From an uncultured Bacteroidota bacterium (GTDB lineage Bacteria; Bacteroidota; Bacteroidia; Chitinophagales; Chitinophagaceae): a stretch of 64,000 nucleotides of DNA. Shown here piece by piece: positions 48,163 to 59,089 of the stretch. A program made the position numbers and the translations under genes. The stretch is from assembly GCA_903837525.1 (NCBI GenBank), contig CAILUU010000022.1, forward strand, positions 1 through 64,000, in the 5' to 3' direction. Below the pieces are notes generated by a model. The model was not told the DNA's origin and searched no databases. It saw nothing but the letters and a program-made list of their open reading frames with translations. The stretch's first letter is position 1. Every line of letters starts with the position of its first letter.

Positions 48163-48490
48163 TGTGTAAGCTCCCCCACAAATAGTACGTTTTACAAATA
48201 GAGATTTTTTGTAACTTTAAAAAACGTAATAAATGAAAAGAAGCACATTCAGTCCTACACAAATTGCAGGCATTCTCAAAGAATTTGATAATGGCAAAAG
48301 AGCCGAAGAAATTACCCGGGAGCATGGTGTAAGCAAAGCATCGTTGTACAAGTGGCGGCAACGCTATGGTGGAATGGAAGCCACCGAGTTAAAAAGAATA
48401 AAAGAATTAGAAGAAGAAAACACCCGGTTGAAACGGATGTACGCCAACTTGGCCATGGAGCTTGACACAGCCAAATGGATCATTTATAAT
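48163..48490 (+). mobile_element. Truncated IS3-family element (left end + orfA fragment)
   Basis: Left-end-like TGTGTAAGCTCCCCCACA; Orf[85 protein letters not shown] then loss of homology; no orfB. Confidence 0.8.
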
Positions 48491-48547
48491 ACTACAATAA
48501 AAAATTAACACTTAAAATAAAGCCGTAAACAATTAAAATAATCTATT

Positions 48548-49954
48548 ATGAATTTTAAAATAAAAATCTGTTCCGCTATAACTTTTATACTTTTATTTTT
48601 TTTGGTATCAATAAATGCCCAACAAACAAATTCGCACCCCGATCTGGTTTTCCCTGACAAATGGAGTGAGCCAACGGTTTTACCAGATCATATCATCTTA
48701 ACTTTCTCATCCGACCCAGCTACCACTCAAAGCGTAACTTGGAGAACGAATACAACCATAAAAAAAAGTATTGCAGAAATTGCTTTAGCTGATGGTGCTC
48801 CAAGATTTTGGAGAAATGCTTTGCAATATAATGCAGTTACTACTTTGATGAATGCCGATAGCATAAATACGGCCAATATTTCATCAAACTATCATGCTGT
48901 AACTTTCACCAATCTTTTACCCGATACTCTATATGCATACAGAGTGGGAGATGGAAAATATTGGAGCGAATGGTTTCAATTTAAAACAGCTGCTAAAACT
49001 GCAAAACCATTTTCTTTTTTATATGTGGGCGATGCACAAAATTATATTTTTGAAGTTTGGTCAAGATTAATTCGACAAGGCTTTAAAAAAGCCCCTGATG
49101 CCCGGTTTATCATTCATGCTGGCGATCTTATAAACAATGCACATAACGAAAGCCAATGGCATGAATGGTTTATGGCTGGCGGTTGGCTTCACGGAATGTT
49201 ACCTAGTGTGCCAACACCAGGTAATCACGAATATAGAGGCTATAATGCAGACGATGATTCAAAAAAAGTATCACACATATCAGTACAATGGCCATACCAA
49301 TTCACCTTACCTCAAAATGGTCCTGAACAACTCAAGGAAACTGTATATTTTTTCGACTATCAAGATGCACGTATAATTTCTTTAAATAGTAACCGTTTAC
49401 GAAAAGAACAAGTACCTTGGTTAGATTCTGTTTTATTTTACAATCCAAATAAATGGACGATAATCACATTTCATCATCCTATTTTTTCAGGAGCAGGTGA
49501 TAGAGATAACAAGGAATTAAGAGATTTATGGAAGCCATTATTTGACAAATACAAAGTAGATTTAGTTTTAACAGGGCACGACCATACGTATACCCGAGGA
49601 CAATCGCCTAAAACAAAGAATTCACTTACCGGCGTAAATACAAGAAATGGAGCCACCGTCTATGTTGTATCCGTAAGTGGAGGTAAAATGTATAATTTAA
49701 GTGAAGGATTATGGAATGGCTATGCAGATGCACAATTAGATAGGATTGCCGAAAACACACAACTATTTCAAGTAATTAATATTGATGGAAGCAAATTAAA
49801 ATATGAAGCTTATACAGCAACAGGTCAACTTTATGATGCTTTTGATCTTGTAAAAAGAGCAAAAAAAGGAAATCAATTTATTGAAAAAGTGAACAAAGCA
49901 ATACCCGAAAGAAGCCATAAGAACACGATTACTTACGATAAAAAAAATAAATAG
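48548..49954 (+). CDS. Secreted purple-acid-phosphatase-like metallophosphoesterase
   Basis: Signal peptide; PAP N-terminal (FnIII-like) region; YVGDAQN, HAGDLINNA, PTPGNHEY, FHHPIFSG, TGHDHTYTRG. Confidence 0.9.
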   Translation: MNFKIKICSAITFILLFFLVSINAQQTNSHPDLVFPDKWSEPTVLPDHIILTFSSDPATTQSVTWRTNTTIKKSIAEIALADGAPRFWRNALQYNAVTTLMNADSINTANISSNYHAVTFTNLLPDTLYAYRVGDGKYWSEWFQFKTAAKTAKPFSFLYVGDAQNYIFEVWSRLIRQGFKKAPDARFIIHAGDLINNAHNESQWHEWFMAGGWLHGMLPSVPTPGNHEYRGYNADDDSKKVSHISVQWPYQFTLPQNGPEQLKETVYFFDYQDARIISLNSNRLRKEQVPWLDSVLFYNPNKWTIITFHHPIFSGAGDRDNKELRDLWKPLFDKYKVDLVLTGHDHTYTRGQSPKTKNSLTGVNTRNGATVYVVSVSGGKMYNLSEGLWNGYADAQLDRIAENTQLFQVINIDGSKLKYEAYTATGQLYDAFDLVKRAKKGNQFIEKVNKAIPERSHKNTITYDKKNK

Positions 49955-50260
49955 TTTCTTTTCTAAAATCTACTTTATAAAACAAGTGTGTTGCTAATAC
50001 AAATGTTAAGTAAAGCGTTAAAAACCGATGCTTCATACGGCAAAAAAATAAAGATGCGCTTTTTAAATATTTGTTTATTACACACACATTCCATTGCAGA
50101 AATGCGGCCAGAAAAAAGCAGTGCAGCATATCTGTGCCTAGCTTATTCTAAATGATTAAAGGCCTAACTAGCTTTTCTCAAAAATCTTTTTTTGAGGGCA
50201 AGTATAGTTTTACCACAAAACTTAAGCGGCATATCTGCGTCAGTAGAGTTGGTTTCTTAG

Positions 50261-50389
50261 GATAAAGATATTGATGTGATCATTATTGCTCCAAAGCACC
50301 ATAGTTTTTTCGAACGTTTGTTTAAAACGCAGCACACTAAAAAAATGATTTACCAAAGCAAAGTCCCTGTGTTGGCGGTTTATGAGTAA
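50261..50389 (+). pseudogene. Universal stress protein 3' fragment, duplicate of 47944..48072
   Basis: DKDIDVIIIAPKHHSFFERLFKTQHTKKMIYQSKVPVLAVYE*, same peptide as the C-terminus of the 47290 gene; no 5' part. Confidence 0.9.
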
Positions 50390-50666
50390 ATTGGTTTAAT
50401 GAAAGTTGAGAGTTATAGCTTAGATACTTAATCTTTCTTTTGCCTATACTTACCCCTCACTTTTCCACACTCATAAAATCAGCCTTTTTCGCAACATTTT
50501 TCTTGCAAGGTTGTTATACCTTTAAGGTTTAAAATTATGATGAGGTAAAGGCTCAATTAATACTTGTTTTTAGGAGTATATACATCTAAAATAGGTAAAT
50601 AAATTGGCTGCCACTTAAGTTAATTAAAAGCCTCCCTTTTTAGCATATAAAATTTATTTCTTTTTT

Positions 50667-53522
50667 ATGACAATTTTCGAACAACAACACAACGAATTTA
50701 TTGGTAGGCATATTGGACCAAACCAAGCCGAAACGGATGCAATGCTTAAAACCATTGGTGCAAAAAGTATGGAGGAGTTAATTGCAAAAACAATACCAGC
50801 AAGTATTCGTTTACGACAACCCTTAGCTACGGGCAGCCCAATGAGTGAGTTTGAGTATTTAACCCAGTTGCAACAAACAGCGGCATTAAACAAAGTGTTT
50901 AAATCATATATTGGACAAGGATATTATGGTACAATTGTGCCTAGCGTTATTTTACGTACCGTTTTCGAAAACCCAGGCTGGTACACACAATACACACCCT
51001 ACCAAGCAGAAATTGCACAAGGAAGATTAGAGAGTTTGTTGAACTTTCAAACTATGGTAAGCGATTTAACTGGCTTACCTATTGCCAACGCAAGTTTGTT
51101 AGATGAAGGCACGGCAGCTGCAGAAGCAATGGCCATGCTTTTCAACCATAAAAATAAAGATACCGACCATATTACTGCACCTAAGTTTTTTGTAGATAAT
51201 AATACGTTTGCACAAACCAAAGCAGTAATTGCAACAAGAGCTACCCCTATACATATTGAGGTAGTTTTTGGCGATTATAAAACAGCGGTGTTAGATGAAA
51301 CCTATTTTGGTGCGTTAGTACAATACCCTAATAATTTGGGTAGTGTAGAAGATTATAAAAACTTTATTGCGGCAGCACATGCTGTAAATACACAAGTAAT
51401 AATGGCTACCGATTTGTTAGCACTTACCTTACTTACCCCTCCAGGAGAGTTGGGTGCAGATGTTGCCATTGGAACAGCACAGCGCCTTGGCGTACCTATG
51501 GGCTTTGGTGGCCCACATGCAGCTTTTTTTGCCACTAAAGATGAATTTAAACGAAATATTCCAGGACGTATTATTGGTGTAAGTGTAGATGTACAAGGCA
51601 ATCGTTGCTTACGTATGGCTTTGCAAACAAGGGAGCAGCATATTCGTAGAGAAAAAGCTACTAGTAACATTTGCACCGCACAAGCTTTATTAGCAAATAT
51701 GAGTGCCATGTATGCAGTTTATCATGGGCCAGATGGTATTAAAACGATTGCAAAACGTATTGCTTTATTAACACAAACTTTAGCTGAAGCATTAGAGCAA
51801 CGTGGGGTTGAGGTTGTAAATAAAAATTTCTTTGATACCATTACTATTAAAGTAACTAATGCATCAGCAATAAAAGAAAAAGCTGAGCGTCAGCAAATAA
51901 ATTTCTTTTATGGTGCAGCTAATACCCTTACTATTTCGTTAGATGAAACCACAACACCTAAAGATTTATTTGATGTAATTAATAGCTTTGAAAACGATAC
52001 CGACCCAGTAGCGTTTGAGATTAATTTTGAAGATACGCTTACACATATTCCAACTTCACTTACAAGAACAAGTGAATTTTTAACACACCCCGTTTTTAAT
52101 AGCCACCGAAGCGAAAGCCAAATGTTGCGTTACATAAAATCCTTAGAGAATAAAGATTTAAGTTTAAATACCTCCATGATTAGTTTGGGTAGTTGCACCA
52201 TGAAGTTGAATGCAGCCACTCAATTAATACCGGTAAGCTGGCCAGCATTTAGTAGTATACACCCTTTTGCACCAAGCACACAATGGGTAGGCTACCAACA
52301 AATAATTACAGAGCTAGAAAGCTGGTTAAGTAATATAACAGGATTTGCTGCTACCTCTTTACAACCAAACAGTGGAGCACAGGGCGAATATGCTGGTTTG
52401 TTAGCAATACGTGGCTACCATGCTGCAAGGAATGATCAACATAGAAATATTATTTTAATACCAATAAGTGCACATGGCACAAACCCTGCAAGTGCTGTTA
52501 TGGCTGGTTTTAAAGTGGTGGTTACCAAATGCGATGAAGCAGGTAATATTGATGTGGAAAATTTAACAGCAAATGCACTTAAGTATAAAGATTCACTTGC
52601 TGGCTTAATGATAACTTACCCTAGTACACACGGCGTTTTTGAAGAAAGCATAAAAGAAATTTGTGAACTAATACATGTAAACGGAGGTATGGTGTACATG
52701 GATGGTGCAAACATGAATGCCCAAGTTGGCTTAACAAGCCCTGGAAATATTGGTGCAGATGTTTGCCATTTAAATTTACATAAAACATTTGCTATACCAC
52801 ACGGTGGCGGAGGACCAGGCGTAGGCCCAATTTGTGTAAATGAAAAATTAGCTCCGTATTTACCAGGTATTGGTACAGCTGTTAGTGCTGCACCTTACGG
52901 CAGTGCAAGTATTTTATTAATTAGTTACGCTTATATAAAAATGCTTGGTGCTAAAGGATTGAAACTTAGTACCGAAATGGCTATTTTAAATGCCAACTAC
53001 ATGAAGACAAGATTAGAAAATGATTTCAAAATTTTGTACAGTGGTAAAAATGGAACTTGTGCCCATGAGTTTATTGTTGATTTACGCCCTTTTAAAATAA
53101 GTGCAGGTATTGAGGCAGAAGATGTTGCAAAACGTTTGATGGATTTTAATTTCCATGCACCAACACTTAGTTTTCCGGTGGCAGGTACCATTATGATTGA
53201 GCCTACCGAAAGTGAAGATAAAGGAGAGTTAGACCGCTTTTGCGATGCATTATTAGCCATAAGAGCAGAAATAAAGGCAATTGAAGATGGGGTTTCCAAT
53301 AAATTAGATAATCCACTTAAAAATGCACCTCATACACAATTAGTTATTTGTGCAGATGAATGGAACTATAGTTACACCAGACAACAAGCAGCCTACCCGT
53401 TACCTTATGTAAGTGCAAATAAATTTTGGCCAAGCGTAAGCAGGGTTAATAATACCTACGGAGATAGAAATTTAGTTTGTACCTGTGAGCCAATTGAGAG
53501 TTATCAAGAGCAAGAGGCCTAA
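50667..53522 (+). CDS. gcvP: Glycine dehydrogenase (aminomethyl-transferring), P-protein
   Basis: [46 protein letters not shown]. Confidence 0.96.
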   Translation: MTIFEQQHNEFIGRHIGPNQAETDAMLKTIGAKSMEELIAKTIPASIRLRQPLATGSPMSEFEYLTQLQQTAALNKVFKSYIGQGYYGTIVPSVILRTVFENPGWYTQYTPYQAEIAQGRLESLLNFQTMVSDLTGLPIANASLLDEGTAAAEAMAMLFNHKNKDTDHITAPKFFVDNNTFAQTKAVIATRATPIHIEVVFGDYKTAVLDETYFGALVQYPNNLGSVEDYKNFIAAAHAVNTQVIMATDLLALTLLTPPGELGADVAIGTAQRLGVPMGFGGPHAAFFATKDEFKRNIPGRIIGVSVDVQGNRCLRMALQTREQHIRREKATSNICTAQALLANMSAMYAVYHGPDGIKTIAKRIALLTQTLAEALEQRGVEVVNKNFFDTITIKVTNASAIKEKAERQQINFFYGAANTLTISLDETTTPKDLFDVINSFENDTDPVAFEINFEDTLTHIPTSLTRTSEFLTHPVFNSHRSESQMLRYIKSLENKDLSLNTSMISLGSCTMKLNAATQLIPVSWPAFSSIHPFAPSTQWVGYQQIITELESWLSNITGFAATSLQPNSGAQGEYAGLLAIRGYHAARNDQHRNIILIPISAHGTNPASAVMAGFKVVVTKCDEAGNIDVENLTANALKYKDSLAGLMITYPSTHGVFEESIKEICELIHVNGGMVYMDGANMNAQVGLTSPGNIGADVCHLNLHKTFAIPHGGGGPGVGPICVNEKLAPYLPGIGTAVSAAPYGSASILLISYAYIKMLGAKGLKLSTEMAILNANYMKTRLENDFKILYSGKNGTCAHEFIVDLRPFKISAGIEAEDVAKRLMDFNFHAPTLSFPVAGTIMIEPTESEDKGELDRFCDALLAIRAEIKAIEDGVSNKLDNPLKNAPHTQLVICADEWNYSYTRQQAAYPLPYVSANKFWPSVSRVNNTYGDRNLVCTCEPIESYQEQEA

Positions 53523-53550
53523 CTAATTGAATAATAAAGCTATACTATAC

Positions 53551-53579
53551 AAAGTCAACATTTTTTGTTGACTTTTTTT
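53551..53579 (+). terminator. Rho-independent terminator after gcvP
   Basis: AAAGTCAACA-ttttt-TGTTGACTTT + TTTT. Confidence 0.85.
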
Positions 53580-53706
53580 GTACTTTGTTATCAAATTTGC
53601 CTGTTTTGTTTAGATAGATTGAAGCTAAATGGGGTCCTTTTTTACTGCTGATTTACTAAAATAAACGTAAAATAGAAAATAAAGTAGCTATTAATAAAAT
53701 AAAGTA

Positions 53707-53714
53707 TATCTTTG
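53707..53714 (+). promoter_or_regulatory. Candidate -7 promoter element of the cold-shock gene
   Basis: TATCTTTG matching TAnnTTTG, 29 nt before ATG. Confidence 0.45.
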
Positions 53715-53742
53715 CGTCCATTAAAAAATAAATACAATTAAA

Positions 53743-53943
53743 ATGGACACACAACAAGGCACCGTAAAGTTTTTCAATGCTGAAAAAGGATTCGGTTTTA
53801 TCAAGCATGATGATTCTAACAAAGAAACATTTGTACACATTAGTGGCTTAAACGGCGACATTAAAGAAGGTGACAAAGTAGAATTTGAATTGCAAGAAGG
53901 CAAAAAAGGAATGAACGCAGTTAATGTAACTGTTGTAGGATAA
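53743..53943 (+). CDS. Cold shock (CspA-family) protein
   Basis: GTVKFFNAEKGFGFIKHDDSNKETFVHISGL. Confidence 0.95.
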   Translation: MDTQQGTVKFFNAEKGFGFIKHDDSNKETFVHISGLNGDIKEGDKVEFELQEGKKGMNAVNVTVVG

Positions 53944-53969
53944 TAATATCATCATCTCAACACCTTTTA

Positions 53970-54000
53970 GGGCTCTGATTTAATCGGAGCCCTTATTTTT
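53970..54000 (+). terminator. Rho-independent terminator after the cold-shock gene
   Basis: GGGCTCTGATT-t-AATCGGAGCCC + TTATTTTTT. Confidence 0.85.
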
Positions 54001-54025
54001 TGGTTATGTTTCTATTATCTTATAG

Positions 54026-54214
54026 TTATTGTAGTTTATAATACCCAAAAACTGCTGAGATACTAATGCCACGCATATACCACCATAGTCTTGAATAACC
54101 AAACGAAGATGCCATTTTACTTTCACCGATAGCTAAAATTTTTTCGGCTTCTGCATTACCAGTCAATGATATTTGTTCTGCATTTGGTTTTGCTAAGAAG
54201 TGGTAAAGTATGAA
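54026..54214 (-). pseudogene. C-terminal fragment of a protein gene, possibly SPFH/flotillin-like
   Basis: Start-less reading frame FILYHFLAKPNAEQISLTGNAEAEKILAIGESKMASSFGYSRLWWYMRGISISAVFGYYKLQ*; preceded in frame by a stop. Confidence 0.5.
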
Positions 54215-54300
54215 TTAGGATTGGTAAAAAAGGGGTTACAAATTGCATTAAAAAACCACAAAGAAAAAATATTTGCAGTTAAATATTTTATGGTAAACTA

Positions 54301-55953
54301 CTATTTATACAAAATTTCATAATACTCTTGTGCCATTCTATTGCTATCAAACTGCCAACGAACATCTCTCATTCCGTTTTTAGTTATTTTTAACCACAAA
54401 TCGTAGTTATCGTAGTACATGGGCAAAATTTGATTTTCTAAAATATTATACAATTGGTCCAAATCATATTCATCTTGGTCGTGGGTAGTCATTTTTTCGT
54501 AATCAACAGGTGGCACTACAAAACCGTTATTTCCATGATTAATAAATTCGCAAATCCAACCATCGTTCGTACTAAAATTTACAGCACCATTCATAGCTGC
54601 CGTCATTCCACTGGTACCACTAGCCTCTCTGGGAACTCTTGGGTTATTTAACCACACATCCGATGCTTGTTTTAAACGTTTACTCAACGCTAATTCGTAA
54701 CCTGTAAGTACTGCTATATTTTTATACTTTTTACTAAGTTGTACCAACATATTAAATTCATCAATTGCAGGATGATCAACTGGATAAGGTTTACCTGCCC
54801 AAATAATTTGTATAGGATATTTTGTATTAGCTAATAATTTTTCAAAGCGTTCTTCATCTTGAGCTAAAAAACTTGCCCGTTTGTAGCCTGCAAAACGCCT
54901 AGCCCAAACAATGGTAAATACATCTTTGTGCATTATTTTACCACTTTGATCGGCAACTAATTCAAATGCTCTTTTCTTTAAATATTTTTTCCTATCATCA
55001 AAAGCAATATCATTTTTTTCATTCATGTAATGATACAATTGCTTATCTGCCCAGTAATTATAATTTTGTGCGTTAGTAATAGCTTTTATTTCGCAAATAT
55101 CCTTGTACTTGTTCCACATATCTCTACTTACTTGCCCATGTAATTGCGATACTCCATTAGCCAACTTTGCAAAACGTAATGCTGCCAGTGAGTGATTAAA
55201 CTTATCATCGGTTGTACCTGCAATTTCTCTTACTTTCTCTAAAGGCATCCCACAGAAGTAGCCCATTTTTTCACATAAATAAATATCATGTTTTTCGTTT
55301 CCGGCTTCCTCAGGTGTATGTGTTGTAAACACTAATCTTTTTTTAACCTCATCAATACTACCTAATTTTTTATACAATGCAAATGCACTACTTACCGCAT
55401 GTGCCTCGTTTAAATGATATAAAGCTGGATTAAAATTTAACAACTCCAATAACTTTACACCACCAACACCTAACAAAATAAATTGTGCAATTTTTGTTGC
55501 CGCATTTGCGTCGTACAAGCGATGTGTTATAGTTTGTGATACAAAATCGTTTTCCGGCAAATCGGTACTTAATAAAAATAGTGGAGCAGTATTAAATGTT
55601 ATTGGATTTAAATACAATGCTTTTACCCAAACTGGATGCCCATGAATTTCTATCTGAAATTTTAATCCGGTATCTTCTAAAAAATTATATGTTTTTTCGT
55701 TCCATTGAACATTTAAGGTTTGATCCGGATTACGCCCTTGATCGTAATAACCATATTTCCATAAAATACCAATACCTATCAAATTTTGACACAACTCGAA
55801 AGCACTACGCAAATGTGAGCCACTTAAATAACCTAACCCACCACTATAAATTTTTAAGGGTTGGTGCACCGCAAACTCCATAGAGAAATACGCTATTTTT
55901 TTACTATACTTTTCATCAATTGAATACGGAACTGTAAAATTTGAAAAACTCAT
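54301..55953 (-). CDS. Alpha-glucan phosphorylase family (GT35) protein
   Basis: KKIAYFSMEFAVHQPLKIYSGGLGYLSGSHL; FTTHTPEEAGNEKH; WLNNPRVPREASGTSGMTAAMNGAVNFSTNDGW. Confidence 0.92.
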   Translation of the reverse strand: MSFSNFTVPYSIDEKYSKKIAYFSMEFAVHQPLKIYSGGLGYLSGSHLRSAFELCQNLIGIGILWKYGYYDQGRNPDQTLNVQWNEKTYNFLEDTGLKFQIEIHGHPVWVKALYLNPITFNTAPLFLLSTDLPENDFVSQTITHRLYDANAATKIAQFILLGVGGVKLLELLNFNPALYHLNEAHAVSSAFALYKKLGSIDEVKKRLVFTTHTPEEAGNEKHDIYLCEKMGYFCGMPLEKVREIAGTTDDKFNHSLAALRFAKLANGVSQLHGQVSRDMWNKYKDICEIKAITNAQNYNYWADKQLYHYMNEKNDIAFDDRKKYLKKRAFELVADQSGKIMHKDVFTIVWARRFAGYKRASFLAQDEERFEKLLANTKYPIQIIWAGKPYPVDHPAIDEFNMLVQLSKKYKNIAVLTGYELALSKRLKQASDVWLNNPRVPREASGTSGMTAAMNGAVNFSTNDGWICEFINHGNNGFVVPPVDYEKMTTHDQDEYDLDQLYNILENQILPMYYDNYDLWLKITKNGMRDVRWQFDSNRMAQEYYEILYK

Positions 55954-56058
55954 TTTTAAGGCTGCTTTTTTAAAGCTGCAATATAATTCCATTTTTTAGT
56001 AAAAACACCCATGTTAAAAATTATTGTGTAATTAATACGCAATTAACCCTCAATATAA

Positions 56059-56439
56059 TTAATCAATAAATGCAGTCACTTCTATTTCAACTAATAAATC
56101 TGCATTAACAAGCTTACTTACTTGTACCATGGTAGCAACTGGTTTTATTGTACTAAAATAGTGGGCATGTGCTTTCCCTACCTTTTCCCAATCATCTATA
56201 TTCGTTACATACATTCTTGTACGTATTACATTTTTTAGTGTTGCCCCAACTTCTAGCAAGGCTTTTTCAATTTTTTTAACCCTAAAAATGGTTTGCTCAT
56301 AAACATCATCCTTTCCAATTAACATCTCTCCATCCATAGCTGTTGTTCCTGCTACTTCAACTAAATTACCTACTCGTATGGCAAGGCTATAACCCACAAC
56401 ATCTTCCCAAGGTGAGCCTGAACTTACTTTTTGTATCAT
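56059..56439 (-). CDS. RidA family protein
   Basis: VEVAGTTAMDGEMLIG; TRMYVTNIDDWEKVGKAHAHYF; VEIEVTAFID. Confidence 0.9.
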   Translation of the reverse strand: MIQKVSSGSPWEDVVGYSLAIRVGNLVEVAGTTAMDGEMLIGKDDVYEQTIFRVKKIEKALLEVGATLKNVIRTRMYVTNIDDWEKVGKAHAHYFSTIKPVATMVQVSKLVNADLLVEIEVTAFID

Positions 56440-56533
56440 TTTTTTTAGTTCGAATGTATTAAAAAGTATAGACTAACTAAAGTATACCCCTTTTATTTTT
56501 TGTAAAATAGAATTGGATTAAAGGGAATTTATT

Positions 56534-56549
56534 TTTAGATTTGTCTAAA
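56534..56549. promoter_or_regulatory. Candidate metalloregulator (DtxR/MntR-type) operator
   Basis: TTTAGA-TTTG-TCTAAA palindrome 16 nt upstream of the regulator ATG, with another TTTTTAGA half-site downstream. Confidence 0.5.
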
Positions 56550-56565
56550 TTTATTTTTAGATACT

Positions 56566-57225
56566 ATGAAATTTACGATAAGCGAAGAAAACCACATTAA
56601 AGGTGTGTATCACCTACAACAACAAACTGGTTTAGTAAATACCAATGCGTTGGCTTGCGAAATGCAAACAAAAGCTGCATCGGTTACCGATATGTTGAAA
56701 AAATTAAAACTTAAAAAGATTTTACAATACGAAAAATATAAGGGGTTTAAATTAACGGAGATGGGCAAAAAAATTGCCCTATCCATAATTAGAAAACATA
56801 GATTATGGGAATATTTTTTAACCGTAAAACTTGGTTTTGATTGGGCTAAAGTACATGCTATTGCCGAAGAGTTAGAGCATATTAGTAGTGAAGAATTAAT
56901 ACAAAAGCTAGATGATTTTTTAGGCAACCCATCTTTTGATCCACATGGTGATCCCATACCCGACAGTTTTGGGAAAATACCAACCATTAAGCAGTACAAC
57001 TTAATGCAGTTACCTATAAAGAAAAAAGCAATCGTAAGTTCGGTTAGTAACCAATCGGCACAAATGTTAGAAATGCTAAAGCACTATAAAATTGGTATTG
57101 GCACACCTATACAAATTACCAAGCATTTTTTATTTGATGGTTCGTTGGAAGTAAAAATTTTAAAAAACACGACTTGTATTTTAAGTGAGCAGGTAGCAAA
57201 AAACATATTTGTATATTATGAATAA
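56566..57225 (+). CDS. mntR: DtxR/MntR family metal-dependent regulator
   Basis: wHTH N-terminus, MQTKAASVTDMLKKLKLKKILQYEKYKGFKLTEMGKKIALSIIRKHRLWEYFL; FDPHGDPIP; FeoA-like C-terminus. Confidence 0.9.
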   Translation: MKFTISEENHIKGVYHLQQQTGLVNTNALACEMQTKAASVTDMLKKLKLKKILQYEKYKGFKLTEMGKKIALSIIRKHRLWEYFLTVKLGFDWAKVHAIAEELEHISSEELIQKLDDFLGNPSFDPHGDPIPDSFGKIPTIKQYNLMQLPIKKKAIVSSVSNQSAQMLEMLKHYKIGIGTPIQITKHFLFDGSLEVKILKNTTCILSEQVAKNIFVYYE

Positions 57226-59089
57226 ATATTTAGATACCTCATTAAGTGAAGTACACGAAAGTGTAGATGTAACAAAAAAAAGAGTTGGCTGGAGAAGAAT
57301 ATTTTCTTTTTTAGGGCCGGCCTATTTAGTTAGTGTAGGATATATGGACCCTGGTAATTGGGCTACCGATTTACAAGGTGGTAGTAAGTTTGGCTACCAA
57401 TTAATTTGGGTTTTATTAATGAGTAATTTAATGGCTTTGCTGTTACAAGGTTTATCGGCAAGGTTAGGAATAGTACGTGGAAGAGATTTGGCACAAGCGA
57501 ATAGAGAGGCTTATCCAAAATTGATAAATTTTTGCTTATACATTTTAGCCGAAATTGCCATTGCAGCTTGCGATTTAGCTGAGGTTTTAGGGATGGCAAT
57601 AGGTATACAATTACTTTTTGGCTTACCACTAGCTTGGGGAGTTGGTATAACTGTTTTAGATACTTTTTTATTACTGTATTTACAACGCTTGGGTATGCGT
57701 AAAATGGAAGCGTTTATTATTACATTAGTGGCAATTGTTGCGGTTTGTTTTTTTATAGAAATTATTTTTGCCAAGCCTAATTTAGCCGAAGTAGGCAGAG
57801 GATTTATTCCAACTAAATTAACAGGCGAGAGTTTGTTAATAGCCATAGGAATAATCGGAGCAACCGTAATGCCTCATAATCTTTATCTACATAGTGCCTT
57901 AGTACAAACCAGAAAAATTGATAGAACAGAAGTAGGTATTAAAGAGGCCATAAAATTTAATAGGATAGACACAACAATTGCATTAAATATTGCATTTTTT
58001 GTAAATGCCGCTATACTTATTTTGGCTGCTACCGTATTTTTTAAAACCGGCAATGCCCATATAGGAGAAATAAAAGAAGCACACCAACTACTTCCCTCTT
58101 TTTTAGGAAGTTTAGCGCCAATTTTATTTGCTGTTGCACTAATTGCAGCAGGGCAAAGTAGCACCATAACAGGTACGTTAGCTGGGCAAATAATTATGGA
58201 AGGGTACTTAAGCCTACGCATAAACCCTATTTTAAGGCGCTTAATAACTAGGCTTATAGCTATTGTGCCTGCATTAATTGTAATACTTATTTATGGCGAG
58301 GAAAACGTAACAGATTTATTAACCTTTAGCCAAGTAATTTTAAGTTTACAACTAGGCTTTGCCGTTATTCCATTAATACATTTTGTAAGTAACAAAACGA
58401 CCATGGGAAAATTTGCCATTAAACTTCCTGCAAAAATTGCGGCCTGGTTAATAGCTATTGTTTTATTGTATTTAAATATTCAATTATTAATAGAAAAAGC
58501 AATGCCTGTTTTTGGTGGCGATGTTTGGTGGGCTAAATTATTGATTATTTTAAGTGCTGCATTTTGTTTATTCTTATTGCTATATATTTTTCTACATCCG
58601 TTTATTAATAAAGATAAAAATGATCTCTCTATTGCCATACACCCCACATCTAGCTACTTAAAAACCTTACCCATACCAAATTTTAATACTATTGCAGTTG
58701 CCCTAGATTTTAGTGTAAATGATGAAAAATTATTAGCTTTTGCTTTAGGTCAAGGTAAAGAAGATTCCTTTTATTTACTTATACATATTGTAGAAAGTGC
58801 AAGTGCCATTTTACATGGAAAAGATAGTAACGACTACGAAACTATAAAAGATAAAGAGCAAATGGATTTTTATGTAAATCAATTAAAGGAAAGAGGTTTT
58901 AATGCCAAGGGTTTTATAGGGTATAAAAATAGAAATAAAGAGATTGTAAAACTAGTAATAGATAATAAAGCAGATATGCTAGTCATTGGTGCCCATGGCC
59001 ATACTGGTATAAAAGATTTTATTTATGGCGAAACCGTAAATGCTGTACGACACGAGTTAAAAATTCCGGTGCTTATTGTTAACGTGTAG
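57218..59089 (+). CDS. mntH: Nramp-family Mn2+/Fe2+ transporter with C-terminal UspA domain
   Basis: YMDPGNWATDLQGGS; GATVMPHNLYLHSALVQTR; C-term NTIAVALDFSVNDEKLLAFAL...ADMLVIGAHGHTGIKDFIYGETVNAVRHELKIPVLIV. Confidence 0.94.
   Translation: MNKYLDTSLSEVHESVDVTKKRVGWRRIFSFLGPAYLVSVGYMDPGNWATDLQGGSKFGYQLIWVLLMSNLMALLLQGLSARLGIVRGRDLAQANREAYPKLINFCLYILAEIAIAACDLAEVLGMAIGIQLLFGLPLAWGVGITVLDTFLLLYLQRLGMRKMEAFIITLVAIVAVCFFIEIIFAKPNLAEVGRGFIPTKLTGESLLIAIGIIGATVMPHNLYLHSALVQTRKIDRTEVGIKEAIKFNRIDTTIALNIAFFVNAAILILAATVFFKTGNAHIGEIKEAHQLLPSFLGSLAPILFAVALIAAGQSSTITGTLAGQIIMEGYLSLRINPILRRLITRLIAIVPALIVILIYGEENVTDLLTFSQVILSLQLGFAVIPLIHFVSNKTTMGKFAIKLPAKIAAWLIAIVLLYLNIQLLIEKAMPVFGGDVWWAKLLIILSAAFCLFLLLYIFLHPFINKDKNDLSIAIHPTSSYLKTLPIPNFNTIAVALDFSVNDEKLLAFALGQGKEDSFYLLIHIVESASAILHGKDSNDYETIKDKEQMDFYVNQLKERGFNAKGFIGYKNRNKEIVKLVIDNKADMLVIGAHGHTGIKDFIYGETVNAVRHELKIPVLIVNV

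Noticed and set aside
50520-50666. Possible glycine riboswitch upstream of gcvP
   Set aside because: No glycine-aptamer consensus recognised in the 150 bp before the start codon.
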